Source: Microcoleus sp. FACHB-1515
GTDB lineage: Bacteria > Cyanobacteriota > Cyanobacteriia > Elainellales > Elainellaceae
Direction of reading: 5' to 3'
Assembly: GCF_014696105.1 (NCBI RefSeq)
Contig: NZ_JACJPO010000008.1
Span: 44,218-108,217 of the forward strand
DNA: 64,000 bases
Positions 9,804 to 19,257 of the stretch are shown here, piece by piece. The notes under the pieces are model-generated. The model was not told the origin of the DNA. It saw only the letters and a program-made list of their open reading frames with translations, and searched no databases. The translations under genes and the position numbers were made by a program. The stretch's first letter is position 1. Each line of letters starts with the position of its first letter.

Positions 9804-10730
9804 TCAATTCACTACATTGATTGGCGATCCGGAAATGCAGGCACGAACCACTGACAGCAATTCTTCACCTAAGTTCGCCGCAGTTTCCTCAGAATTGTAG
9901 GCGTTATGTGGCGTTGCAACTACATTTTCAAGCTGCACTAAAGCTTGAATTTCTGCATTGGGTGTTCCGGCGATCGGCTCATTTTCAAACACATCCAAAG
10001 CGGCTCCCGTAATGCGTTTTTGCTGAAGCAGTTTGAGCAAAGCAGCCTGATCGACGATCGCACCTCGCGCTGTATTAATTAAATAAGCCGTTGGCTTCAT
10101 CAAATTCAAACGTCGCTCATCAATCAAGTGACGACTTTGTGCGGTTGCCGGAAGATGTAAACTCAAAATATCGCAGGTAGCAATGAGGCGATCGATTTCT
10201 GGCGCAGAACTACGAGAATTCACAAACTCAACTTGCATTCCGATCGCTTGGGCAAGTTTTGCAACTCTGCTGCCAATGCCGCCGTGCCCAACTAATCCGA
10301 GTTTTTTGCCGCGCAGTTCAATCCCTTTATGATCGCCTGGATTCCACTGATTGTTTCGTAGAGCAAAGTTTGCTGCGACAATTTGACGAGTGACGGCGAA
10401 AATAAGAGCGATCGTATACTCGGCAACCGCATTCAAATTGTGCTGAGGGCAATTGCAAACGATGATATTTGCGGCTGATGCTGCCTCGATATCTACGTTA
10501 TTGTAACCAACGCCAGGAACAACAATATATTTTAAGTTGGGCACATGGTGCATCAGCGATCGACTGACTTGGAACCAGCCTGCTGTAATTATTTCTGCGT
10601 CTCGAATACGATCGAGAATCACCGCTTCATCGACGCAAATATCATCATAAATTTCAACTTCGCCAAGCTCTTTTAACGCTGTGCGATCGGAATCGGGAAT
10701 ATCAATTTGATCGGGAAGAACAATCTTCAT
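9804..10730 (-). CDS. D-2-hydroxyacid dehydrogenase, NAD-dependent
   Basis: This 308-residue enzyme belongs to the D-isomer-specific 2-hydroxyacid dehydrogenase family (phosphoglycerate dehydrogenase, glyoxylate/hydroxypyruvate reductase, formate dehydrogenase relatives). The dinucleotide site is GHGGIG at residues 148-153. The catalytic triad is R222 (NTARGAIVD), E251 (ENEP) and H275 (VVATPHNAY). The short length without a C-terminal ACT domain argues against SerA of the long type. The substrate is undefined. It lies head to tail with ppk, which ends 12 bp upstream, so the two may be cotranscribed. Confidence 0.88.
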   Translation of the reverse strand: MKIVLPDQIDIPDSDRTALKELGEVEIYDDICVDEAVILDRIRDAEIITAGWFQVSRSLMHHVPNLKYIVVPGVGYNNVDIEAASAANIIVCNCPQHNLNAVAEYTIALIFAVTRQIVAANFALRNNQWNPGDHKGIELRGKKLGLVGHGGIGSRVAKLAQAIGMQVEFVNSRSSAPEIDRLIATCDILSLHLPATAQSRHLIDERRLNLMKPTAYLINTARGAIVDQAALLKLLQQKRITGAALDVFENEPIAGTPNAEIQALVQLENVVATPHNAYNSEETAANLGEELLSVVRACISGSPINVVN

Positions 10731-10742
10731 AGTGTGATTTAA

Positions 10743-12890
10743 TCACTGTGGTTGATTGCTCGATCGCAGTGCTGCTTCCATCAGCAGAGTTTGCGCGGCG
10801 CGATCGAGTTCATCTTTTGCCGGATGTCGCTGTTTGTAAGACCCATCTGGCTGCAATTCCCAAGCGTGGCGATTGTCTGCCAACATCACATCTAATATTT
10901 CCTTGAGCCTTTGAGCAACCGTTGGATCTTCGATCGGCGTAATTGCCTCGACGCGGCGATCGAGGTTGCGCGGCATCCAGTCAGCACTGCCGATATAGAA
11001 TTCTTCGGCTCCGCCATTGTGAAAGTAAAAAATGCGAGAATGTTCCAAAAATCGTCCAATAATACTGATAACGCGGATGTTCTCGCTAACGCCTTTAATT
11101 CCAGGCTTTAGGCAGCAAATTCCACGCACAATCAAATCGATTTTGACTCCAGCTTGTGACGTTTCATAGAGCGTTTTAATGATTAGCGGATCGACCAGCG
11201 CATTCATTTTGGCAATGACGTATCCTGAACCAGTTTTTACGTGCTGATCAGCTTCGCGGCGAAGCATTGCAATCATGCGATCGCGCAAATTCACTGGAGC
11301 AACTAGCAGTTTGCGATAGCTATCTTGACGAGTATAGCCTGTCAGGTGGTTGAATAAGTCGGTTAAATCTGCACCCAAATCATCGCGGCAGCTAATAATG
11401 CCCAAATCCGTGTAAAGCTGAGCAGTTTTGGGATTGTAATTTCCCGTGCCGATGTGAACATAGCGACGTAGTTCTTCGCCTTCTTGTCGCACAATCAAAA
11501 TGATTTTTGTATGAGTTTTTAGACCAACTAAACCATAGACAACATGCACACCTGCTTTTTCCAGAAGCTGCGCCCAAGCGATGTTATTCTCTTCGTCAAA
11601 TCGCGCTTTCAGTTCAACAAGCGCAACAACTTGCTTGCCATTATTGGCAGCCGCAATCAAGGCATTGACGATCGGATCTCCCGATGTGCGATACAGCGTC
11701 ATCTTAATCGTCAAAACTTTTGGATCATGTGCGGCTTCTGCGATGAATCGCTCAACCGAAGCGTTGAAAGATTCATACGGATGATGCACTAGTAAATCGC
11801 CGCTGCGAATCATCGAAAAGAAGTCTTCGCCATCGCCTAATGTCGGAGAATCGTAGAGGGAATAGTATTCATCTAGCGATCGCAACCGCGCTGGAATCAC
11901 CGGACTCCAAGGTGGGTCTTTCAGGTCAGGTAGAGGCAGCGAAAGCAAACTCATCAAGTCGCGCAGATTAAGCAACCCTTCAATCTCATAAAGGTCTTGT
12001 TCGGTAAGCTCTAGTTCCTCCGTTAGCGTTTGCCGCGCTTTTTTTGGCATCGTTGATTGCACTTCCAGCCGAATCACAGAACCCGCTAGCCGAACAGTTC
12101 GTAGTTCTTGCTGAATGGCCGAAAGCAAATCGCCTGCTTCGTCTTCTTCAAGCTCCATATACATATCGCGAGTGACGCGAAACAGCGAGTAAGATTCGAT
12201 CGCCATGCCCTTAAATAGCAGCTTTAAGTTATGAGCAATGACCTGTTCGATTGGCACACCTGCCCACACGATCGATCGCTTTTCTTTCGGCTGAAAATCT
12301 GAGAGCGAAATGAATCTGGGTAGGCTGCTGGGAACCTTAACTCGCGCAAAATGAGATTTGCCAGTCGCCGGATCGCGCACGACAACTGCTAGGTTCAAAC
12401 TTAAGTTTGACATCTGCGGAAAGGGATGCCCCGGATCGACTGCCAGCGGTGTCAGAACCGGATAAATACGGCGTTCAAAATAATCTTGAAGCGATCGCTG
12501 CTGCACCTCATTCAAATCAGCATAGTCAAGTAAATAAACGCCATGCTCAATCAGTTGCGGACGCAACGTTTGAAAATGGCGATGCTGTTCGGCCACCATC
12601 GGGCGAAGCCGCTGCGCGATCGCCTCAAGCTGTGCCTGTGGCGACAGGCCATCGGGCGGAAATCGATCGATTCCGGCACGAAGTCGCTGTTTCAGTAAGG
12701 CGACGCGCACCATAAAAAATTCATCGAGATTTGAGCTAAAAATGGCGGCAAATTTTAAGCGCTCTAAAAGCGGAGTGCGTGAATCGATCGCTTCATGCAA
12801 AACCCGCTGGTTAAACTCTAGCCAGCTTAATTCGCGATTGAAGTAATACTGCGGGTCGTTAAGAGCGATCGATTTGTCTTTGGGCGACAT
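10743..12890 (-). CDS. ppk1: Polyphosphate kinase 1
   Basis: Ppk1 polymerises the gamma-phosphate of ATP into inorganic polyphosphate and can run in reverse. With the start at 12890 (MSPKDKSIAL) the protein has 715 residues, the usual length; a longer frame to 13079 would overlap the cellulase gene and has no family support. The N-terminal domain shows PQYYFNRELSWLEFNQRVL and FSSNLDEFFMVRV. The autophosphorylated histidine is H460 (GLKTHTK) and the second conserved one is H479 (VHIGTGNYNP), 19 residues apart as in E. coli H435/H454. The last 40 residues are a variable tail. It lies upstream of the 2-hydroxyacid dehydrogenase. Confidence 0.97.
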   Translation of the reverse strand: MSPKDKSIALNDPQYYFNRELSWLEFNQRVLHEAIDSRTPLLERLKFAAIFSSNLDEFFMVRVALLKQRLRAGIDRFPPDGLSPQAQLEAIAQRLRPMVAEQHRHFQTLRPQLIEHGVYLLDYADLNEVQQRSLQDYFERRIYPVLTPLAVDPGHPFPQMSNLSLNLAVVVRDPATGKSHFARVKVPSSLPRFISLSDFQPKEKRSIVWAGVPIEQVIAHNLKLLFKGMAIESYSLFRVTRDMYMELEEDEAGDLLSAIQQELRTVRLAGSVIRLEVQSTMPKKARQTLTEELELTEQDLYEIEGLLNLRDLMSLLSLPLPDLKDPPWSPVIPARLRSLDEYYSLYDSPTLGDGEDFFSMIRSGDLLVHHPYESFNASVERFIAEAAHDPKVLTIKMTLYRTSGDPIVNALIAAANNGKQVVALVELKARFDEENNIAWAQLLEKAGVHVVYGLVGLKTHTKIILIVRQEGEELRRYVHIGTGNYNPKTAQLYTDLGIISCRDDLGADLTDLFNHLTGYTRQDSYRKLLVAPVNLRDRMIAMLRREADQHVKTGSGYVIAKMNALVDPLIIKTLYETSQAGVKIDLIVRGICCLKPGIKGVSENIRVISIIGRFLEHSRIFYFHNGGAEEFYIGSADWMPRNLDRRVEAITPIEDPTVAQRLKEILDVMLADNRHAWELQPDGSYKQRHPAKDELDRAAQTLLMEAALRSSNQPQ

Positions 12891-13018
12891 TGGAGCTTCC
12901 ACACACTGCTTCAGATGCTCGCAAAAAAGCAGCCGATCCGTCAGTTCACTGCAACACATCGACGTGTGACAGGTTTCCGAAACGCTGCTTTTTTGCAATC
13001 TACTATTCAGTGTAGAAC

Positions 13019-14653
13019 TTAGATTGATTCGGCTCGAATATCGCGGGGTAGATAATCTGTGCCGCGCTTGTTGGCACAAAAGCCGATGTCAACGCTTTGA
13101 TTGGGCGCGATCGATCGCGCCCAATCTGGCGGCGTAACGGTGTAGCGGCTTTCCTGCGGCGTAAAGCTGCCGTTCCAGCTTTGCGAAATGTCGGCCTGAT
13201 TCATTGTGAAGCGCAATCGCCAGTTGTTGATCGATCGATTGCTGCCGTTCACCACACGAAAGCTGACGCAAAATCCAGCCTGCCAGTCAGACTGCACTTG
13301 AAATTCAGTTTGCAGCGAGGCCGAAGCTTCGATCGAACTGGGCTGAGCGATCGGGGTTGGCGTGGAAGTCGGCGTTGCAGCCGGAGTTGGACTTGGCGCT
13401 GTGACCGGAGTGGGAGTGGGTGATGCAATGGCGATCGGTGTTCCTCCCGGCAGTAGGGTACTCAGGAGGGCTTGCTTGGGAGCGTCAACCGTGTGCCAGT
13501 CGTCCATCAGAATGCCTCCTGTGTCGCGGCTGTTCGGATTCCAGCTCCAGTAGGCAAAGCTGAGGCGGTTTTGGCGAATGAAATCAACGAGCTTCCGCTG
13601 CCAGCGACCTTCAGCCGACTGTTCATCGACCTGCCGCCCACCAAATTCACCGATTAAAACTGGGGCAATGCGATCGCGAGCAATAAAGAAAAATCCGGTT
13701 TCCCAGCGCTGAAGCAAATTTCCGGGAAAATCCGGTTCGGAAAACCAAGGCTGCGGGAAAACACCGGGGCCGTATTCGTGCGGAGAGTATACGAGTTTTC
13801 CCGGTCGATCGAGCCGGACGGGAAATTGGCGCACGCCTTCTAGATTGCCGCCCATCCAGTGTGTCGCCAGTCGTTGACCGGGGACGTTGTTCTCGACGCC
13901 TTCCACGACAATTAGCCAGTTCGGATTAACCTCTAGAATTGCGTTTCCGGCTCGTTCTGCGGCCAGTCGCCAATCGGTTGCCCGATCGCCCGTCCCCCAA
14001 CTGGCTCGCCCGTGTGGTTCGTTTTTCAAGTCTGCACCGATTACGTTGTGATGGTTGCGGTAGCGATCGGCCAGCATTGTCCAGGTGTTAATCCAGTCTT
14101 CTTCGGTGAAGCCTTCGCCGTACCAAAGTTCCGGAATTTCGGCGTAGGTAATCTGGTGATTGTCCAGCAAGATCATCAAGCCTTGGCGATCGGCTTCTTC
14201 GATAATTAGATCCATCACTTCCAGCGGCGTTTTCCCTTGCAGATCGGCATTGCTGCCGATTGCAAAATCAACGCCGCGAATTGAATTCGATCGCAGCGTT
14301 TGCAGCGCGAACGGCAGGCGAATAAAGTTGTAGCCAAGCTGCTTAATTTGCGCCAGCATTTCCTTGTAGTCGCGCAGCCAAAGTCCGTGTGGCACATTCA
14401 AATCTGTTTCCATGCCAAACCAGTTGACGCCCTGCAACAAAACAGGACGACGATTGGCGTCGATGATATTCGCGTTTTGGGTCGAGAGCGGCAGCGGAAT
14501 TGAAACGGCAGATTCAGCCAGCGTGAGATTGGATTGCCAAGCGAATCCAAGCATTAAGGCAAACGTCATTACACCGATCGAAACTTGACGCTGCCAGCGA
14601 GTCAGCCGACGCTGCCAAATCTGCATGAATCTATTTTGAGCAGTTGATGACAT
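13019..14653 (-). CDS. Secreted endoglucanase: GH5 catalytic domain, Pro/Thr linker, CBM2
   Basis: This 544-residue protein has four parts. Residues 1-47 are a signal peptide with a long basic n-region and a hydrophobic core around 25-42. Residues 55-400 are a GH5 TIM barrel with acid/base E212 (LKNEPHG) and nucleophile E336 (IGEFGGR). Residues 405-440 are a PTPTP linker. Residues 447-544 are a family 2 cellulose-binding module with a disulfide pair C462/C526 and conserved Trp. It should cut beta-1,4-glucan such as cellulose outside the cell. The cellulose synthase cluster begins about 2.4 kb away on the other strand, so it may trim or release the cell's own cellulose; use of external cellulose is the alternative. 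Confidence 0.92.
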   Translation of the reverse strand: MSSTAQNRFMQIWQRRLTRWQRQVSIGVMTFALMLGFAWQSNLTLAESAVSIPLPLSTQNANIIDANRRPVLLQGVNWFGMETDLNVPHGLWLRDYKEMLAQIKQLGYNFIRLPFALQTLRSNSIRGVDFAIGSNADLQGKTPLEVMDLIIEEADRQGLMILLDNHQITYAEIPELWYGEGFTEEDWINTWTMLADRYRNHHNVIGADLKNEPHGRASWGTGDRATDWRLAAERAGNAILEVNPNWLIVVEGVENNVPGQRLATHWMGGNLEGVRQFPVRLDRPGKLVYSPHEYGPGVFPQPWFSEPDFPGNLLQRWETGFFFIARDRIAPVLIGEFGGRQVDEQSAEGRWQRKLVDFIRQNRLSFAYWSWNPNSRDTGGILMDDWHTVDAPKQALLSTLLPGGTPIAIASPTPTPVTAPSPTPAATPTSTPTPIAQPSSIEASASLQTEFQVQSDWQAGFCVSFRVVNGSNRSINNWRLRFTMNQADISQSWNGSFTPQESRYTVTPPDWARSIAPNQSVDIGFCANKRGTDYLPRDIRAESI

Positions 14654-15306
14654 AGTTGCGATCGTCCATGTTGGGTTGAGTCTCGTAAGCAGTAACCGCC
14701 GATTGTGAAGCGCAATTCAATTGCAATTCAATTCATGTCGCAGCTTCACAGCGTTCTAATTGAAATGAGAAATTGCTGGGTTGATGCAGAAGCGATCGCC
14801 ATCGAGTCGAGCAGCCTCTAAATCCTTAATAGACAGATGGAGATGAAGTTTTATTGAAATCACCATAAAGAGGTGATGAATTTTACTGAATCTCCAAATG
14901 GATACTGCTTCAGTCTTCACAAGATCGATCGCCGCTTTCCTGGACGCTTGACGGCTTTAGAAGTGCCTGATATTTTATTTTTCCATCTAAAAAATAATCT
15001 CTTATTTTTTTCCACAACGCTGATGGTGTAAGACTTTGAGGCTGAGTTTCGGTTGCAAGCTTCAATCAATAAAAAACTTTATACCCTCTTCAAGCTAAAT
15101 CTTGGGTCTTCATTAAATCCATACGCTAAATCACGGAAGGGCAGATTAACTTGAATACAGGAAGTAAATCTACTGAGCACTTCAGTAGATCTCACGAAAT
15201 GCTCGATCTCGCTGGGTTCGCTAGTGAAATAATCCATTCGCGATCGACCATTTGTTTCATCTACCCTTGCGAGTTTTCCTTGTCGTTCTTGAGTAAGAGA
15301 AGCATT
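14654..15306. other. 650-bp non-coding region upstream of two divergent envelope genes
   Basis: No convincing gene is seen here. It holds an 11-bp direct repeat (GCAATTCAATT at 14712-14722 and 14723-14733) and an all-A/T hairpin (AAAAAATAA-tctc-TTATTTTTT, 14989-15010). The frame of the following gene stays open back to 15151 without a ribosome binding site. The region probably carries the promoters of the cellulase gene and of the gene at 15307. Confidence 0.5.
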
Positions 15307-16104
15307 ATGAGCCTTTCCCGTTGCTTGCTTTCATCCGCTGTTTTAGCTGGAACCGTTTTCTGCGGCATGACCCTTCCCCTGGCTGCTTTTGGCTCTAAGC
15401 CTGTGACGATTCAGCTTGAGGAAAAGCCTGTGTTTGTTGGACAAGTCGAAGAGTTTGCTGCTCCTTATATTGGCCTTGCTACTGCGATTAGCTTGGCTGC
15501 TGGCGCGGCCAGTCTTGCAACCTCTGGCTGGAGACAATCTTCGCGCAAGCTCAGCCAAACCGAAACGCAAATGTCCACGCTCAAGCAGCAATTGAGCGAA
15601 AAAGAAGCGCTGATTGAAGACATCAAGTTTTCACAGCAACGCCTCAGCACCTCAGGTCTAGAGTTGTTCTTGCAAGAAGATGAAAGCCCGTTGCCCACCG
15701 TGCTGCCCGTGAGCCAGTCGGCAACGCCTGTCGCAACCGCACAAGACGCTACCTCCTACATGGTGATCAATGCAGAGCAGCCCCAGCAAGCAGCAAATGC
15801 TGGCCTGCTGACGCTCAATGCAGAACCGCAATCGATCGACTCGGCTCCTGCCGTGAAGCAGCCTGCCATGAATGCGGCGCAGTTGCAGGCGATGAGCGCA
15901 CTCGCCTCAGCCCAAGCCTTTGCAGGTTTTGCGCGATCGACCCAAACTGCTACTCCTGCGGTTCAACCGGAAGACACAGTCCAGCTTCAAGAGCTGATGG
16001 CGCATCTCAAGCAGGTGATGGCGCAGGTCGAGCGGATGCAGATCGGGTCGAGTGCTTCTCAGGCAAGCAGCCCTGCTTGGCAGCAGCAACGGCTCGCCTC
16101 CTAG
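15307..16104 (+). CDS. Membrane-anchored coiled-coil protein of unknown function
   Basis: This is a 265-residue protein starting at an ATG preceded by AGAGAAG; a longer frame to 15151 is less likely because the signal sequence begins here. Residues 6-27 form a signal peptide. A second hydrophobic stretch (about 47-66, YIGLATAISLAAGAASLA) is a transmembrane helix. A short coiled coil follows (about 72-106, SQTETQMSTLKQQLSEKEAL). The rest is Gln/Ala/Pro-rich and low in complexity. I do not recognise a function. It lies between the cellulase and the cellulose synthase genes. Confidence 0.7.
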   Translation: MSLSRCLLSSAVLAGTVFCGMTLPLAAFGSKPVTIQLEEKPVFVGQVEEFAAPYIGLATAISLAAGAASLATSGWRQSSRKLSQTETQMSTLKQQLSEKEALIEDIKFSQQRLSTSGLELFLQEDESPLPTVLPVSQSATPVATAQDATSYMVINAEQPQQAANAGLLTLNAEPQSIDSAPAVKQPAMNAAQLQAMSALASAQAFAGFARSTQTATPAVQPEDTVQLQELMAHLKQVMAQVERMQIGSSASQASSPAWQQQRLAS

Positions 16105-16114
16105 TGACGGTGCT

Positions 16115-16807
16115 TCACTGTAACCGTTGGTCAGGGCGTAGTGGAGCATCCGTTTTGCTCCAAGGTTGGTCTCGATCGATCGTTTGCTCAACGGGTTTAC
16201 CGCTGGTGCGCGGAGCAGCCGCAGGTGTCGGCGCAGGTGGAGCAGTGCGACCGCTCGGCAACGGCACGTTCACTTGTCTGCTGGCTTCGAGATACAGTTC
16301 ACCGTCGGTTGTAAAGCGCACCAGCGATGCTTGTGTAGCGTCGTCTTCTGCTTCAACTTGGTCTCTCAATCCTGCTGGCTGATTGGCCGGATCAAGCGTG
16401 GCGAGAAAGGTCACGGTTGCTGCCGGATCAGCAGGAGTAGACAGTCCGCTAAGCTGCCAGCTTTCCTGCAAGCGGCCATCCGGAGCAGGCTGCCACAAAT
16501 TCAAATCCGCTTGCCAACTGCCCTGCTCAACAACCGCATATTGGCGATCGAGAATTGCATAAACAGGTGTTTCTGTCGACTCAAAGTCGCGAATTGCCGT
16601 TACCGTGATTCGCGTTTCGTTTGGCAAAGTTGTATTGCCGGAAACCACATACGCGCCTGGTCTGCCAGTGGCTTGCGCCTGCCGAATCGAAAGTTCTACC
16701 GAAGCTGTGTTCCGTTCGATCGCCGTACAGCTTGTGCAGAACACGATCGCCAGCAGCAATAAGAGCGAGGCAAGCTGACGGTAACGTGAGCGAAGAGTTG
16801 TCTGCAT
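16115..16807 (-). CDS. Putative lipoprotein of unknown function
   Basis: This is a 230-residue protein with a lipoprotein signal peptide: a basic N-terminus, a leucine-rich core and a lipobox ending at C27 (FCTSC). The mature part is likely a beta-sandwich (about 35-185) with a proline-rich C-terminal tail. No known domain is evident. It is convergent with the coiled-coil gene (10 bp apart) and divergent from the cellulose cluster, so it may share the 16808-17074 control region with that operon. Confidence 0.7.
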   Translation of the reverse strand: MQTTLRSRYRQLASLLLLLAIVFCTSCTAIERNTASVELSIRQAQATGRPGAYVVSGNTTLPNETRITVTAIRDFESTETPVYAILDRQYAVVEQGSWQADLNLWQPAPDGRLQESWQLSGLSTPADPAATVTFLATLDPANQPAGLRDQVEAEDDATQASLVRFTTDGELYLEASRQVNVPLPSGRTAPPAPTPAAAPRTSGKPVEQTIDRDQPWSKTDAPLRPDQRLQ

Positions 16808-17074
16808 AACTAAGCAATTGTGGTAGGGTTTAATCGCTGAAATGGCCGCGATGGGTTTAGTCTAGCTGGATGATTCTAGCTCTAGCATCTCAGTATTCAT
16901 CGCCTCATATTTAAATCAGGAAGATCACTGGGTGACCGTTGACGATCAAGGCGAAATCGTCTAGACAGGAAGCGGCGATTAATTGCAGCGAACCGAATTG
17001 AGCGGATTGTTCCGCACAAAGCTTCTACCGAACGCGCCTGTATCGCATTGCACTTCATTCATCCATCGAGTTCC
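16808..17074. other. Divergent intergenic region upstream of the cellulose cluster
   Basis: These 267 bp separate the lipoprotein gene (minus) from the first gene of the cellulose cluster (plus) and must hold the cluster's promoter. I see no convincing -35/-10 pair or riboswitch. Confidence 0.4.
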
Positions 17075-19252
17075 ATGATCGTGACGCCCTCTAGTTCCTG
17101 GATCAGGACAATTGCTGCTGCGGCAGCTACAAGTCCTGCTTTCGTCTGCCTAGCACTCATCAGTGCAGCCTCAGCCAATCCGACGATCGAGCCGGAGACT
17201 CAACCGAACGAGTCAGATGCAACAATTGCTGCTGAAGATACGATCGAGCCGAATGCAGTCGAGTTGAGTGCTGACGTTTCCACTCCGGCTACACCGACTG
17301 CCGCGCCAGCCGATGCCCTCGCGTTCGCCCCACCGCCTGTTGCTGCACCTGCTTCTGAGCCGCAGCCTTTACCAATCGCTGCTGCTCCCAGTGCTGTTGC
17401 TCCCCAGATGCCCGCTGCGATCGCGCCTGCCGCTGCTAATCCCAGCGCCCAATTTCAGTTTCGACCGCCTGCCGCTGAGCAGTTTGTGCCACCTGTAAGC
17501 GGGTCGATCGGCGGAACAGCGATGAGCCAAGTGCTGCCTGTGCCCAACGTTGCACCAGCTCCGCTACCTGTTCCCCCCCTACCTGTTCCGAATGTACCTG
17601 CTGCTGGTGTTTCCACACCACTTCCACCTGCTCCCGTCAGCCAGTTCACTGCGCCGACGGCTTATCCATATCCTGGGGTTTATCCATATCCGAATCCAGC
17701 AGGAGCGATCGCCTATCCTTATGCGCCACCTGCTGCGGCTCCCGCTCCATTCGCCTATCCGTATCCGCCGCAGGTAGCACCTCCGGCTGCGATCGCTTAT
17801 CCCTATTCTTCACAGGCAGTCCCGATCGGCTATCCGCCGCAGATGATGGCTCCGATCGCCTATCCCTATTCATATCCGTCTGCACCTGCTGCTTATCCCT
17901 ATTCGATCGCTCCGATTCCAACCGCCTTTCCAACCGCGCCCTCTGCATCGCCCAGTTTTGTTCAGCCGCCTAGCTTTGCACAGCCTGTCGGTGGCCCAAC
18001 GCTAACTGCACCCTTTGTGCAGACACCAGCACCCTTTGCTCAGTCGCCAGTTGTTCCACCTACTCCGGTTGCACCTTTTCCTCAAACTCCAATTGGTTCG
18101 TTTCCCCAGTTTCCTCAAGCACCTTTTCCTCAAGCTCCGACTGGTTCGTTTCCTCAAGCACCTTTTCCTCAAGCTCCAACACCCTTTCCCCAAGCTCCGA
18201 CTGCGCCACCTGCTCCAGTTCCGATTGTTCAACAGCCGATCGCACCTTCTACGCAGCCGATCATCGACAGTTCTGCGGTAACACCGCCTTCCCTGAGACT
18301 GCAAGGCGTGTATCTGTTGCAGGGCGATGAATCTTCGGCACGGGCAAGGCTGACTGCGGTGTATCCGCTCACGCCGAACTTGCTGTTTGGTGGGTCGGTC
18401 GATTTAACCGAGGGCGAGGCGTTTGCAGATTCGCAAACTGAAGGCCTGAGCTTGAATGAACTGTATCTTGCTGCCTCACTGCCAAACTTGCCGAATCTGC
18501 GGTTTGTGATTGGACAGCTTGATTTGACTTCTTATTTCGATCGCAACAGCTTTGCCAAAGACGGAGCCAGCCAGTTTTTCAATCCGATCTTTCAAACCAA
18601 TCCGGCGTTGAGCGCAGCGGCGATCGGGTCACGTCCCGGTGTGCTGGTTAACTGGAGCTTGAACGACAATCTTGAAGCTCGTGCTGCCGCTTTCTCATCA
18701 AGTCGCAGCATCGGGGATTTTCAGCTTGACGGCTTTGCAGGCGAAATTGGAGCGCGTTTTGGCAATGCAATTATTCGCGGCACTTACACGTCGGGGCGCG
18801 ATGCCGGGTCAGACAGCGGCTTCAACCAAATTTTTGGCCTCGATCGCGGTAACGGACAGTTTGGCATTGACGAAAACGATCGCGAAGAATCTTACGGCGT
18901 GAATGCGGAAGTCTTCATTCCCGAATTGAGTCTCGGCTTGTTTGGACGCTACGGCCACTATGAAAATCGCGATTTGGGCGAAGGCGGCGACACGTTCAGT
19001 GCAGGCTTAACCTTCCTGGATGTGTTCAGCCAAAACGATCGCCTCGGTCTCGCTTATGGACGTGCTTTGTCGAATGAGCAACTGCGCCGCGAGCAAGACG
19101 AGCGCACGCCCGATGTTTTAGAACTGTTCTACGATTTTCGCGCTTTACCGAATCTGAACTTGGGCTTCAGCGTTCAGCAGCGCGACGAATTTTCAGAAAC
19201 CATTTTGGGAGTCCGGGTTCGATCGGAATTTGATGTCACTCCGGGGAGATAG
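17075..19252 (+). CDS. Outer-membrane beta-barrel protein with a long Pro/Tyr-rich arm, first gene of the cellulose cluster
   Basis: I start at the ATG at 17075 (725 residues); a TTG at 17048 is in frame but the signal peptide begins at MIVTPSSSW. Residues 1-36 are a signal peptide. Residues about 60-405 are extremely rich in Pro, Ala, Tyr and Gln with YPYP and FPQAP repeats. From about residue 407 (LRLQGVYLLQG) to the end the sequence has alternating hydrophobic and polar strands, for example LLFGGSVDLTEG, LRFVIGQLDLTSYF and LNLGFSVQQRDEF, typical of a porin-like barrel of about 320 residues. E. coli BcsC joins a TPR region to such a barrel; here barrel and TPR are separate neighbouring genes. 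I infer that this is the cellulose exit channel. Confidence 0.7.
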   Translation: MIVTPSSSWIRTIAAAAATSPAFVCLALISAASANPTIEPETQPNESDATIAAEDTIEPNAVELSADVSTPATPTAAPADALAFAPPPVAAPASEPQPLPIAAAPSAVAPQMPAAIAPAAANPSAQFQFRPPAAEQFVPPVSGSIGGTAMSQVLPVPNVAPAPLPVPPLPVPNVPAAGVSTPLPPAPVSQFTAPTAYPYPGVYPYPNPAGAIAYPYAPPAAAPAPFAYPYPPQVAPPAAIAYPYSSQAVPIGYPPQMMAPIAYPYSYPSAPAAYPYSIAPIPTAFPTAPSASPSFVQPPSFAQPVGGPTLTAPFVQTPAPFAQSPVVPPTPVAPFPQTPIGSFPQFPQAPFPQAPTGSFPQAPFPQAPTPFPQAPTAPPAPVPIVQQPIAPSTQPIIDSSAVTPPSLRLQGVYLLQGDESSARARLTAVYPLTPNLLFGGSVDLTEGEAFADSQTEGLSLNELYLAASLPNLPNLRFVIGQLDLTSYFDRNSFAKDGASQFFNPIFQTNPALSAAAIGSRPGVLVNWSLNDNLEARAAAFSSSRSIGDFQLDGFAGEIGARFGNAIIRGTYTSGRDAGSDSGFNQIFGLDRGNGQFGIDENDREESYGVNAEVFIPELSLGLFGRYGHYENRDLGEGGDTFSAGLTFLDVFSQNDRLGLAYGRALSNEQLRREQDERTPDVLELFYDFRALPNLNLGFSVQQRDEFSETILGVRVRSEFDVTPGR
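18060..18245 (+). repeat. In-frame tandem repeats encoding FPQAP units
   Basis: Copies of CCTTTTCCTCAAGCTCC and near copies recur in tandem with intervening TCCGACTGGTTCGTTTCC. They encode repeated FPQAP / TGSFPQAP units in the arm of the barrel protein. The block looks prone to slippage, so copy number may vary between strains. Confidence 0.7.
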
Positions 19253-19257
19253 CCAAG

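Noticed and set aside
12891..13018. N-terminal extension of ppk
   Set aside because: The frame is open to 13079 but would overlap the cellulase gene, and the family start lies at 12890.
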